Origin: Flavobacteriales bacterium
GTDB taxonomy: Bacteria; Bacteroidota; Bacteroidia; UBA10329
Assembly: GCA_020635535.1 (NCBI GenBank)
Contig: JACJZP010000016.1
Location: 9,691 to 73,690 of the forward strand
Direction: 5' to 3'
Length of the DNA: 64,000 nucleotides
This document shows positions 55,327 through 63,634 of this stretch, in pieces; positions within the stretch are counted from its first letter, which is position 1, and each line of letters opens with the position of its first letter. The notes below the pieces were generated by a model, which saw nothing but the letters and a program-made list of their open reading frames with translations, did no database searches and was not told the origin of the DNA. Made by a program: the position numbers and the translations under genes.

Positions 55327-56123
55327 TCAAGCGCATTCTCAACATTACGGTTCTGGTTGTGAGCGTGCTCGGTCTGCTTGTTTCGCTGGCGTTCAGCACG
55401 CGCGAGTCGGAGAAATTCCCTTGCCAGAACATTGACATTGATGTGGACGACCACATTACGGGCAACTTCTTCGTCACGAAAGATGACGTGCTGGAAATGA
55501 TCTACGCCAAAGGCGATAGTCTGGTCGGCAAACCGATCAGTTCCATTCCGATTGCTGTTTACGAGCGTCACATTGCGGCCAATCCATCAGTGAAGCGTGC
55601 CGAAGTCTACACCAAGCATGGCGGAACATTTGCCGTGAAGGTTTATCAGCGCGAACCGATTCTTCGGGTCATTACCTCAGAAGGCGACAGCTACTATCTC
55701 GACAAAGAAGGATACGTGATGCCGACCAGCGAGAATTACACCGCCCGCGTTCCTGTGGCCAGCGGTTTCATCCTCGATAAGCAATACGAAATGCAGCGCT
55801 ACAACGTGGCCAGCATGAGCGATAGTCTGAAGAACATTTCATGCCTTGATGACCTGTACACGCTCGCCACTTTCGTGCGAAGCAATGAATTCTGGAAGGC
55901 CCAGATTCAACAGATAATTGTTGAAGCAGATGGCGAACTCACGGTAGTTCCAACCGTTGGCGACCACCACATTCTGCTGGGTCATACTGACAAACTCGAA
56001 CAGAAATTCAAGAAACTGAAGCTCTTCTATTTGAAAGGGCTCAATAAAACGGGCTGGGATCAATACAGCCACATCAACCTCAAATACAAAGACCAGGTCA
56101 TCTGCACCAAAAAGAACAGTTAA
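55323..56123 (+). CDS. ftsQ: Cell division protein FtsQ
   Basis: A 266-residue bitopic protein, unbroken: N-terminal membrane helix (ILNITVLVVSVLGLLVSLAF) and a POTRA-like periplasmic domain (FFVTKDDVLEMIYAKGDSLVG, AVYERHIAANPSVKRAEVY), then a beta domain. It links FtsW/FtsI/FtsL to the divisome. It overlaps murC by 4 bp and abuts ftsA. Confidence 0.92.
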   Translation: MIKRILNITVLVVSVLGLLVSLAFSTRESEKFPCQNIDIDVDDHITGNFFVTKDDVLEMIYAKGDSLVGKPISSIPIAVYERHIAANPSVKRAEVYTKHGGTFAVKVYQREPILRVITSEGDSYYLDKEGYVMPTSENYTARVPVASGFILDKQYEMQRYNVASMSDSLKNISCLDDLYTLATFVRSNEFWKAQIQQIIVEADGELTVVPTVGDHHILLGHTDKLEQKFKKLKLFYLKGLNKTGWDQYSHINLKYKDQVICTKKNS

Positions 56124-57498
56124 ATGGAAAATTCAGACATCGTAGTAGGACTTGATATCGGAACCACCAAGATTGCTTGCATTGTTGGTAAACGCGATGA
56201 TCATGGAAGATCGAGATTCTCGGCATCGGCAAATCCGAATCGCTGGGGGTGAGCCGTGGCGTGGTGGCAAACATCGACAAGACGGTTCAGGCCATCAAAA
56301 CCGCAGTGGAAGAAGCCCAGAACAAAACGGGCATCGACATCAAATACGTGAATGTGGGCATTGCGGGCCAGCACATTAAATCGTTGCAGAACCGTGGTAT
56401 TTACATGCGCGATTCATTGGATGAAGAGATCAGCAAGGAAGATGTCCGCAACCTGATCCGCGACATGTACAAGTTGCAGATGTTGCCTGGCGAGGAGATC
56501 ATCACGTTCTCCCGCAGGATTACATTGTAGATAACGAGCCTGCATCAAAGAGCCTGTGGAATGAGCGGTATTCGTTTGGAAGGAAACTTCCACATCATCA
56601 CAGGACAGATTGCTGCAGCGAAGAACATTCACCGCTGTGCTTACAAAGCAGGATTGACAGTAACCGAATTGGTGCTTGAACCATTAGCATCAGCTGCTGC
56701 GGTTCTGAGCGAAGAAGAGAAAGAAGCCGGTGTGGCGTTGTCGACATTGGTGGTGGTACAACCGACATCGCCATCTTCCAAGACAACATCATTCGCCACA
56801 CGGCTGTAATTCCATTCGGTGGTAACATCATTACCGAAGACATCAAAGAAGGCTGCACCATCATCAAGCATCAGGCTGAATTGCTGAAGGTGAAATTCGG
56901 CTCTGCCTTGGCTACAGAAGCCAAAGACAATGAGATTGTTTCCATTCCTGGATTGCGAGGTCGTGAGCCGCGCGAGATCAGCCTGAAAAACTTAGCAAGC
57001 ATCATTCAGGCGCGCATGGAAGAGATCATCGAGCATGTGTACTACGAAATCAAGAATTCTGGCTACGAGAAGAAGCTCATTGGCGGCATCGTGGTAACCG
57101 GTGGTGGTGCCAATCTGCGTCATCTGCCACAATTGATGGAATACATCACAGGAATGGATGTGCGGGTCGGCTATCCGAATGAGCACCTCGCTCCTGGCAA
57201 CCCAGAGGATGTAATTAGCCCCATTTTCTCAACTGGTGTAGGACTCGTAATGCAAGGCCTTGATTTCAAAGATGAACTTGCCTCAAAAGGACTGACCATT
57301 GATGATTGGGCACAGGGCAAAGAGGGTAAGAAGCCAGTGGTGATTGACGACAAGGACGAAGAAGAGGTCGAGCCATTGAGCGAAGCGGAAGAGGTAGCGA
57401 AGGAGGTGGCAAAGGAAAAAAGTGGCAGCAGCCCATTCTCAAGCATCATGAGCTTTGGAAAGCGCCTTGAGAAATGGATGAACGAAGGAATTGATTGA
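56124..57498 (+). CDS. ftsA: Cell division protein FtsA, five apparent frameshifts
   Basis: An actin-like protein that tethers FtsZ to the membrane. Fragments carry DIVVGLDIGTTKIACIVG, GVVANIDKTVQAIKTAV, VNVGIAGQHIKS, MSGIRLEGNFHIITGQ, VDIGGGTTDIAIFQ after correction, VVTGGGANLRHLPQL and the C-terminal amphipathic tail (FGKRLEKWMNEGID). One-base losses near 56217, 56503, 56541, 56558 and 56740 break it. The region beyond 56740 is one open frame to the stop. Confidence 0.88.
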
Positions 57499-57592
57499 AT
57501 TAGTTACTGGTTATTGAGAACGTCAGGAACCGACCCAATAACAAATAACTGAATAACAGAATAACAACCAACCCAATAACAAATAACTAAAC

Positions 57593-57597
57593 GGAGG
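57593..57597 (+). promoter_or_regulatory. Strong Shine-Dalgarno sequence of ftsZ
   Basis: GGAGG with a 4-bp spacer before the ftsZ ATG at 57602. It is unusual in this window, where most genes lack any SD. Confidence 0.7.
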
Positions 57598-57601
57598 AAA
57601 A

Positions 57602-59713
57602 ATGGCTAAGGAAATGATGAATTTCAATCTCCCCAACGGAGGAGGCTCCATCATCAAAGTGATAGGAGTTGGTGGAGGCGGCTCCAATGCTGTCAACCAC
57701 ATGTATAAACAAGGCATTCGCGGAGTAGACTTCGTGGTGTGCAACACCGACCAACAGGCGTTGGACATGAGTCCGGTGCCGAAAAAGATCGCGTTGGGCT
57801 CCAGCCTTACGGAAGGCCGTGGTGCAGGTGCGCAGGCCGAAGTGGGCCGCAATGCTGCCATCGAGAATCTGGACGACATCAAGGAGGTGTTGGAGAACGA
57901 TACGAAGATGGTTTTCATTACCGCTGGAATGGGCGGTGGTACCGGAACGGGTGCCGCTCCTATCATAGCAGAAGTAGCGCGCGAACTCGGTATTCTCACT
58001 GTAGGTATCGTAACGGTTCCATTCGGTTTTGAAGGAAAGAAGCGTAAAATGCAGGCCGAAAAGGGCTTGGAAGAACTGAAAAAGCATGTCGACACCGTGC
58101 TTGTTATCAGCAACGACAAGCTGCGCGAGATGTATGGAAACCTCAAGCTCAGCGAAGCCTTCCATCAGGCAGATGATGTACTGACCATTGCTGCAAAAGG
58201 CATTGCAGAGATCATCACCGTAGAAGGTTACGTTAACGTTGATTTTGAGGACGTGCGCACCGTAATGACCAACTCAGGTGTGGCCATCATGGGATCGGCC
58301 ACCACATCTGGCGAGGACCGCGCCATAAAAGCGGTTGAACAGGCCTTGGCATCTCCACTTCTAAACGATAACAACATCTTCGGAGCAAGTAATATCCTCC
58401 TTTACATCAGCTCTGGAAAAGATGAAGTTACCATGGATGAAGTGGCCGAGATCACCGATTACATTCAGGAAGAAGCAGGTATGGATGCCGATGTTATTTG
58501 GGGTAACGGCACCGATGAAGACCTGGGTGATAAACTTGTGTTGACCATCATTGCCACTGGTTTTCATGGGGAGAAGTTGGAGAAGATTAGCGGTAAAGAC
58601 AGCGTGGTTCGCCACGTGCTCGACACCAACCGTCAGGCTCCGACCAGAGAAACGAAGTCCGAGGAAAAAACCTCCATTCCGCAAGGTCTTACTGCACGTC
58701 CAAAATTGATGAACGAGCGCTTGCGTTCTGAAGTTGAATGGAAAGTTGATGCTGAACCAAAGGCAGAGACAACAGTGGCTGAAGAGCCTGTGATCAAACA
58801 CACGCTGCTGTTCGATACCGAAGAAGAGGCAAAGCCTGCTCCAACCATTATGGCGTACCAGGTAGACGACACTGATGAGGAAATGAACGCCCTCCTTGAG
58901 GACGAAGCGCCAGAACTGAAAGGCTACCGCGATGATGAGGAACTTCCAACCTTTGAAGAAGAGGAAGATGAGGATGACGAAATGAATGTTGCGGCAACTT
59001 TCGAAACCTTCGAAATCGAAGAGACCGAAACCGTGACCTTCGAGGAAACAGTTGAGGAAACCTTCATGGAAGATGAGGAATTGGAAGAGGTAACGGCTGA
59101 TTCGGAAACCGAAGAAACCGAGACGGAAGAGGAAGAAACCACTTTCATGCAGCCATTCAGCCTCTTCAAAGCACCGGTAACCGATGAGGTTGAAAACCTT
59201 GAAAGGCCAGATGATGAAGAGACCGAAACGGAAAAGACCGATTCGAACATCTTCACCACCGAAACGGCACGCGAATTCGAGTTTGAGGTGAAAAAGGAAA
59301 TGCCTAAGGCTGAAGAGGTAAAGAAATTCGACCTCTACGAGAATGCTTCAGTTGATGCAAAAACGGAAGAGGAAAGCGTTTCTGGAGAACTTACCAGAGA
59401 ACCAAAACTCCTTACCCGCCAAGAGCCAATGGGTCATGGTTTGGATACCGAGGAACTTCAGCGCAAACAGCAGGAGCGCATGGAGCGACTGAAGAACATG
59501 AACCAGCGTTTCCGCTCTCCGAGCAACCTTGCAGAATTGGAAAATGTACCTGCCTTCAAACGAAGAAACATAACGTTGGACGATATGCCGCATTCTTCAG
59601 AAAGCAGTGTTTCTCGATTGGAAGTTAAAGACGAGGACGACACGGACCAGAACGGCAACAGACGCGGTGGACTGAGTGACGGAAACGAGTTCCTTCATAA
59701 GTCTGTAGATTAA
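57602..59713 (+). CDS. ftsZ: Cell division protein FtsZ with a long acidic C-terminal linker
   Basis: A 703-residue tubulin homolog: IKVIGVGGGGSNAVNHM, FVVCNTDQQAL, GRGAGAQAEVGRNAA, the tubulin signature GGGTGTG at residues 111-117 and the T7 synergy region. The GTPase core ends near residue 335; the next 350 residues are an Asp/Glu-rich low-complexity linker (TEEEAKPAPT, EEEEDEDDEMN, ETETEEEETTF) ending in FLHKSVD. FtsZ of most bacteria is about 350-450 residues, so the linker is unusually long though extended linkers are known in Bacteroidota. It polymerises into the Z-ring. Preceded by a strong SD. Confidence 0.95.
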   Translation: MAKEMMNFNLPNGGGSIIKVIGVGGGGSNAVNHMYKQGIRGVDFVVCNTDQQALDMSPVPKKIALGSSLTEGRGAGAQAEVGRNAAIENLDDIKEVLENDTKMVFITAGMGGGTGTGAAPIIAEVARELGILTVGIVTVPFGFEGKKRKMQAEKGLEELKKHVDTVLVISNDKLREMYGNLKLSEAFHQADDVLTIAAKGIAEIITVEGYVNVDFEDVRTVMTNSGVAIMGSATTSGEDRAIKAVEQALASPLLNDNNIFGASNILLYISSGKDEVTMDEVAEITDYIQEEAGMDADVIWGNGTDEDLGDKLVLTIIATGFHGEKLEKISGKDSVVRHVLDTNRQAPTRETKSEEKTSIPQGLTARPKLMNERLRSEVEWKVDAEPKAETTVAEEPVIKHTLLFDTEEEAKPAPTIMAYQVDDTDEEMNALLEDEAPELKGYRDDEELPTFEEEEDEDDEMNVAATFETFEIEETETVTFEETVEETFMEDEELEEVTADSETEETETEEEETTFMQPFSLFKAPVTDEVENLERPDDEETETEKTDSNIFTTETAREFEFEVKKEMPKAEEVKKFDLYENASVDAKTEEESVSGELTREPKLLTRQEPMGHGLDTEELQRKQQERMERLKNMNQRFRSPSNLAELENVPAFKRRNITLDDMPHSSESSVSRLEVKDEDDTDQNGNRRGGLSDGNEFLHKSVD

Positions 59714-59719
59714 TGGTTT

Positions 59720-59829
59720 CGAATTACGAATCCATTACGGATATACGAACTAAGGAATCTGAGGAGTTTTCCTGTTGTTCAAACCATTCAGGATCTGAGT
59801 TCGTCATATTCGCGTTCATTCGTAATTCG
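59720..59829. repeat. Inverted repeat between ftsZ and the AI-2E transporter gene
   Basis: CGAATTACGAAT (59720-59731) and ATTCGTAATTCG (59818-59829) are exact inverses across a 110-bp interval that holds no gene. Confidence 0.6.
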
Positions 59830-59835
59830 TGACTG

Positions 59836-60921
59836 ATGAAACGCAACTGGATCTACATACCCGCCATCATCATCCTATTGGTGATGGCGTGGTATTTCCA
59901 CACCATCATTGCGTACATCATGGTGGCCGGGGTCATCTCGCTCATTGGCGAACCCGTCATCCAGTTCCTTCTTAAACTCAATTTCAAGGGCAAACACCTT
60001 TCGCGCGCAGCTGCGGCTTCGCTTACCATTTTCGGGCTGTTGGCATTCTTTGGGGGTGTGATAAGCGCCTTTATTCCAATGGTGGCCAACGAGGCGCGTA
60101 AACTCTCCAATGTAGACATCAACGAGGTGCTGGCAAGCATTCAAGGGCCTATCACCTCCGCGCAGGATTACATCAACCAGTTCAAACTCACCGATCATCC
60201 CATCATCATTCAAGATGAACTGAAAGGTTTTCTCACCAACATTTTCGACATGTCTGATGTGGGTAACAGCCTTTCGTACGTGGCCGGCCTAACGGGAGAC
60301 ATCTTCATTGCGTTCTTCGCCATCACCTTCATCACATTCTTCTTCCTCAAAGACCAAGGGCTATTCAAAGGCATGATCATGACCTTAGTGCCCGATGAGT
60401 ACGAAACCCGATTTGCCACGGTCCTGAGCAAAAGCAAGCAACTCCTTACCCGCTACTTCATTGGCATCATCATTCAAGTGGCCATTGTAATGACCATCAT
60501 TTCCATTGGGCTAAGCATTGTGGGTATTGACAATGCCATGCTTATCGGTTTCCTGGCGGGTTTGTTCAACGTTATTCCTTATGTGGGCCCCATGATCGGG
60601 GCTGCTTTGGGCATCATCATTGGCCTATCTACTAACGGAGCGGGGCTCGAAATGACCGAACTGCTTTGGTTGGCAGGCAAGATGATGATCGTTTTTGCTG
60701 TAATGCAAACGCTCGACAATATCGTGCTGCAACCGCTCATCTACTCGCAAAGTGTGAAAGCCCACCCGCTCGAGATCTTCCTTGTCATCCTTATGGCAGG
60801 TAACGTGGCGGGCATTGCAGGTATGATCTTGGCCGTACCCGCTTACAGCATTGGCCGTGTTTTCGTGGGCGAGTTCTTTAACCAGTTCAAGTTGGTGAAG
60901 GCGCTTACGGGTGAGGTCTGA
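59836..60921 (+). CDS. AI-2E family transporter (PerM-like)
   Basis: A 361-residue polytopic membrane protein with a large periplasmic or cytoplasmic insert and the family's C-terminal motif GLFNVIPYVGPMIGAALGIIIGL followed by DNIVLQPLIYSQSV. Family members export small molecules or ions in some species; function here unknown. The 3' end (last about 20 codons, FFNQFKLVKALTGEV) recurs about 510 bp downstream as a diverged remnant. Its stop is followed by the CATTCCGAG repeat. Confidence 0.85.
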   Translation: MKRNWIYIPAIIILLVMAWYFHTIIAYIMVAGVISLIGEPVIQFLLKLNFKGKHLSRAAAASLTIFGLLAFFGGVISAFIPMVANEARKLSNVDINEVLASIQGPITSAQDYINQFKLTDHPIIIQDELKGFLTNIFDMSDVGNSLSYVAGLTGDIFIAFFAITFITFFFLKDQGLFKGMIMTLVPDEYETRFATVLSKSKQLLTRYFIGIIIQVAIVMTIISIGLSIVGIDNAMLIGFLAGLFNVIPYVGPMIGAALGIIIGLSTNGAGLEMTELLWLAGKMMIVFAVMQTLDNIVLQPLIYSQSVKAHPLEIFLVILMAGNVAGIAGMILAVPAYSIGRVFVGEFFNQFKLVKALTGEV

Positions 60922-60927
60922 CCCACT

Positions 60928-60952
60928 TGTCATTCCGAGGTGCGAGGAATCT
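60928..60952. repeat. TGTCATTCCGAG...GAGGAATCT repeat, copy 2
   Basis: TGTCATTCCGAGG-TGC-GAGGAATCT immediately after the AI-2E gene. Nearly identical to copy 3 and related to copy 1 (28001). Confidence 0.65.
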
Positions 60953-60979
60953 CACTACTGAACTTCTCCGTGAATAGAT

Positions 60980-61312
60980 TCAGAGAATCAACACCTTCCT
61001 CCCTTTATTCCCTTTCAAGAAGATCTTTGATATGTCATCTGAGTAGTACAGCGTAATCAAACGGTTGCTGCACAGGCCGATCACGAGATTCAATTTTCTG
61101 CCCATGTTGCGAGGAGCCAGATCGCGTTCTTTAAGCTGTTGCATCATTTCTGAAGACACAATGACCGTTACCTTCTCCTTGGTTCTCTTGAGCTTTCGTT
61201 TCATTCTCAACACCAAGTAGCGCAAAGTTCTATCCTCGATCTTCCTGTCCCATTGCCGATACATGAAGTGGTCGGTTTTAACCAAATGATATATTCTCCG
61301 CTCGTGCATCAT
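60980..61312 (-). CDS. Hypothetical basic protein, uncertain gene
   Basis: An open frame of about 110 residues from ATG 61312 (or 124 from GTG 61354), rich in Lys and Arg (RMKRKLKRTKEKV) with VIVSSEMMQQLKERDLAPRNM. No family recognised. It lies between the AI-2E gene and the remnant of its paralog, in a patch bounded by CATTCCGAG repeats, so it may be real accessory content or chance. No ribosome binding site or promoter seen. Confidence 0.35.
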   Translation of the reverse strand: MMHERRIYHLVKTDHFMYRQWDRKIEDRTLRYLVLRMKRKLKRTKEKVTVIVSSEMMQQLKERDLAPRNMGRKLNLVIGLCSNRLITLYYSDDISKIFLKGNKGRKVLIL

Positions 61313-61366
61313 CCATAACAAAACGGAGCTTCTTGAGAGAATATTATTTACCACCTACGGCAAAGC

Positions 61367-61429
61367 GTTCTGGTGGGCCATTTCTTCAACCAATTCAAGG
61401 TTGTGAAGACGCTGACGGGTGAGGTTTGA
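61367..61429 (+). pseudogene. Remnant 3' end of a second AI-2E family gene
   Basis: Twenty codons read VLVGHFFNQFKVVKTLTGEV then TGA, against VFVGEFFNQFKLVKALTGEV of the intact AI-2E gene. Differences are mostly synonymous or conservative, so this descends from a coding paralog rather than a random copy. It is followed by the same CATTCCGAG repeat as the intact gene. No start or body remains. Confidence 0.75.
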
Positions 61430-61435
61430 CCTACT

Positions 61436-61460
61436 TGTCATTCCGAGGCACGAGGAATCT
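61436..61460. repeat. TGTCATTCCGAG...GAGGAATCT repeat, copy 3
   Basis: TGTCATTCCGAGG-CAC-GAGGAATCT directly after the AI-2E remnant, paralleling copy 2 after the intact gene. Confidence 0.65.
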
Positions 61461-61463
61461 CTA

Positions 61464-62213
61464 TCATTCCGCATTCGTTTCAGAATCTAAGAGTCTAATC
61501 TCATTCATGAGCAATAAAAAGTCAGAGATGAACACCTGAAAACTTGAGTTATTGGACTTAATCTTGGCCATCCTAGACACAAACTTGGATAACAGAAGAG
61601 CCTCACTTCTAAGCAATATCACTACCCTAACTCGATTTTCTTTAGTCAAATTAGTGGTGCGATTTAATGCTACGGAGAAAAGACCATACAACTTTAAAAG
61701 GTAAGCCCCGTCCCACATCTCAGTCCAATAATCTTCTTTTAGCGCTGGTGCCTTATCCCAACGCTCGTAGACGATTGCTTCCAACTCATCTAACATGAGA
61801 AACCAAGCCTGTGCACCAGATGTCTCTTTAGGGTTGTTCTCGTAATTAGCTCGATAATTATAATTGCTAACGAAACTTGATAAAATCATAATAGTATCGA
61901 TAGCGTCCTTCTCTATTTCGCGAGATTCTATCTGTTCAATCCTTTCATTCTGCTGTTTATTGAATTTGTACTGAACATAGAAAGACAGAAAAATCAAAAA
62001 CGAACTTAACACGCCAAGAACAGGTGCAGTAGTCCCACCAATACTATCTCCAATCTGACCTGTTCTTTCGCCAAACGGAACTCCAATCGTCCATTGCGTT
62101 AACATATAGGGCATTGCCAATACCAACCCAATTCCAAGAAACAGAATTGCGAAGGCCAGTATCAGTATGGCATTCTCTTTAAGAAACTTCACTGAATCAA
62201 ACTCTTTAGTCAT
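61464..62213 (-). CDS. Two-helix membrane protein resembling putative phage abortive-infection (AbiC-like) proteins
   Basis: A 249-residue protein with two N-terminal membrane helices (AILILAFAILFLGIGLVLAM; APVLGVLSSFLIFLSFYV), a GQIGDSIGGTTAPVLG linker between them and a long soluble helical region after KFNKQQNERIEQ. The GDxxGG-xxP-helix layout matches the group annotated as putative phage abortive infection proteins; the match is by eye only. It stands alone, divergent from the esterase and next to a duplicated patch. Confidence 0.5.
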   Translation of the reverse strand: MTKEFDSVKFLKENAILILAFAILFLGIGLVLAMPYMLTQWTIGVPFGERTGQIGDSIGGTTAPVLGVLSSFLIFLSFYVQYKFNKQQNERIEQIESREIEKDAIDTIMILSSFVSNYNYRANYENNPKETSGAQAWFLMLDELEAIVYERWDKAPALKEDYWTEMWDGAYLLKLYGLFSVALNRTTNLTKENRVRVVILLRSEALLLSKFVSRMAKIKSNNSSFQVFISDFLLLMNEIRLLDSETNAE

Positions 62214-62332
62214 TCAATCAAATTTACAACACTCCTCCCCCGTTTCCATCTGTGTTGAAAACTCTGAAATACTTCTGCTTGGTTCAATGCCAAGTCTTAA
62301 CTTAGAGAACCCTAATAACACCATTCAATTAC

Positions 62333-63634
62333 ATGAAAATCCTAAGCTTACTCTTCGCAACGCTGTTTGCACTGAACACCTATGCCACCGACCCAGAACC
62401 AGAGCAGTTTCTGGTCAGCTACAAGCTGGTAAAGCAGCACACCAAGAAGTCGGTAAGCAAGCTTTGGAAAGACAAGGGTGTACCCAAAATTGCGCTGCCC
62501 GTTAAGAACGATGTAGACATCTACGAGATCATCTATCGTGTGCAATGGATAGACGGCACATGGCGCAATGCATCGGGCATTTACTACGCCCCCAGAACCA
62601 AGAAGAACAAACCCGTGCCGTACATGCTTTATGGCCACGGCACCCGCATCCACAAACACCGCGAAGTTTCTGATGGAGACTCCGAGCAGTTCATCTGTTT
62701 GGCCCATGCCGTTGATGGTTATGCCACCGCCTTTGTAGACTATTACGGCCTGGGCAAAGGCGAAGGCATGCACCTGTACCAGCACGCGTGGTCGGAGGCG
62801 CATGCGTTCATCTACTTTCTCGAAGCCATAGATGAGTTGAACAAGCAATTGGGTGTGGAGCACAACGGCCAACTGTTCCTAACGGGATATTCGCAGGGCG
62901 GACATGCCTCATTTGCCGCCCACAAGTACATTCAGGAGCGGGCCGACCCGCGTTTCAAGGTAACCGCCTCTTCTCCCATGTCGGGAGCCTACCACATGAC
63001 GGGTGCGCAAGAGCAGTACATGTTCCAAGAGTACCCACGGCCGTTCTACTTGCCATACCTCATGCTGTCGTATCAAACGGCTTACAATATTGTCGACATA
63101 GAAGATCCGTACGATGCCTTCCGAGCGCCATTCGATACACTCTTCCCAAAATTCTTTGAGAACAACGACAGCAAAACCCTCGATGAGTTGAACAAGGTCC
63201 TACCCAGGGTACCCATGAAGGTCATCGAACCAGAACTCATTGAGGCCTACAAGAACGACCCCGACCACCCGTTCAAGGTGCGGCTTCGCGAGAATAACCT
63301 CATTCATTGGGAACCGCAGGCCCCCGTGCAACTCTGCTACTGCAAAGGCGATAAGGAAGTGAGTTACGAGAACTCCGAGAAAGCATATGAGGTGATGACC
63401 GGCAAAGGCATCGACCACATTCGCCTCAATAACCTCAGCGATCACCTCGACCATAACACCTGCGCGGCCTTCGCGGTGCTGGCCACCAAATACTTCTTCA
63501 ACCGCTTCAAGAAGCATGGCGAAAACCCCAAACTAAAGGAGATGCCCCCCTTCAAGAAGTGGATTCGCAACATGGTAAAGAAGAAGGTCGAGAAAGACTT
63601 TATCGAAAAAGGCAAAGACAACGCTTATCTGTAG
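62333..63634 (+). CDS. Secreted alpha/beta hydrolase (esterase/lipase-like)
   Basis: A 433-residue protein with a signal peptide (ILSLLFATLFALNTYA), oxyanion region MLYGHGTRIHKH, nucleophile elbow TGYSQGGHAS (near residue 190) and a C-terminal His region (LSDHLDHNTCAA). It resembles secreted lipases or prolyl-oligopeptidase-like esterases; the substrate is unknown. No T9SS sorting tail is visible. The 120 bp upstream hold no clear promoter. Confidence 0.78.
   Translation: MKILSLLFATLFALNTYATDPEPEQFLVSYKLVKQHTKKSVSKLWKDKGVPKIALPVKNDVDIYEIIYRVQWIDGTWRNASGIYYAPRTKKNKPVPYMLYGHGTRIHKHREVSDGDSEQFICLAHAVDGYATAFVDYYGLGKGEGMHLYQHAWSEAHAFIYFLEAIDELNKQLGVEHNGQLFLTGYSQGGHASFAAHKYIQERADPRFKVTASSPMSGAYHMTGAQEQYMFQEYPRPFYLPYLMLSYQTAYNIVDIEDPYDAFRAPFDTLFPKFFENNDSKTLDELNKVLPRVPMKVIEPELIEAYKNDPDHPFKVRLRENNLIHWEPQAPVQLCYCKGDKEVSYENSEKAYEVMTGKGIDHIRLNNLSDHLDHNTCAAFAVLATKYFFNRFKKHGENPKLKEMPPFKKWIRNMVKKKVEKDFIEKGKDNAYL

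Noticed and set aside
46762..57498. Reading the split Mur/Fts frames as true pseudogenes or separate small genes
   Set aside because: Every split joins into a full conserved protein by one-base correction, the genes are essential, and the breaks are confined to one stretch. Sequence error is more likely.
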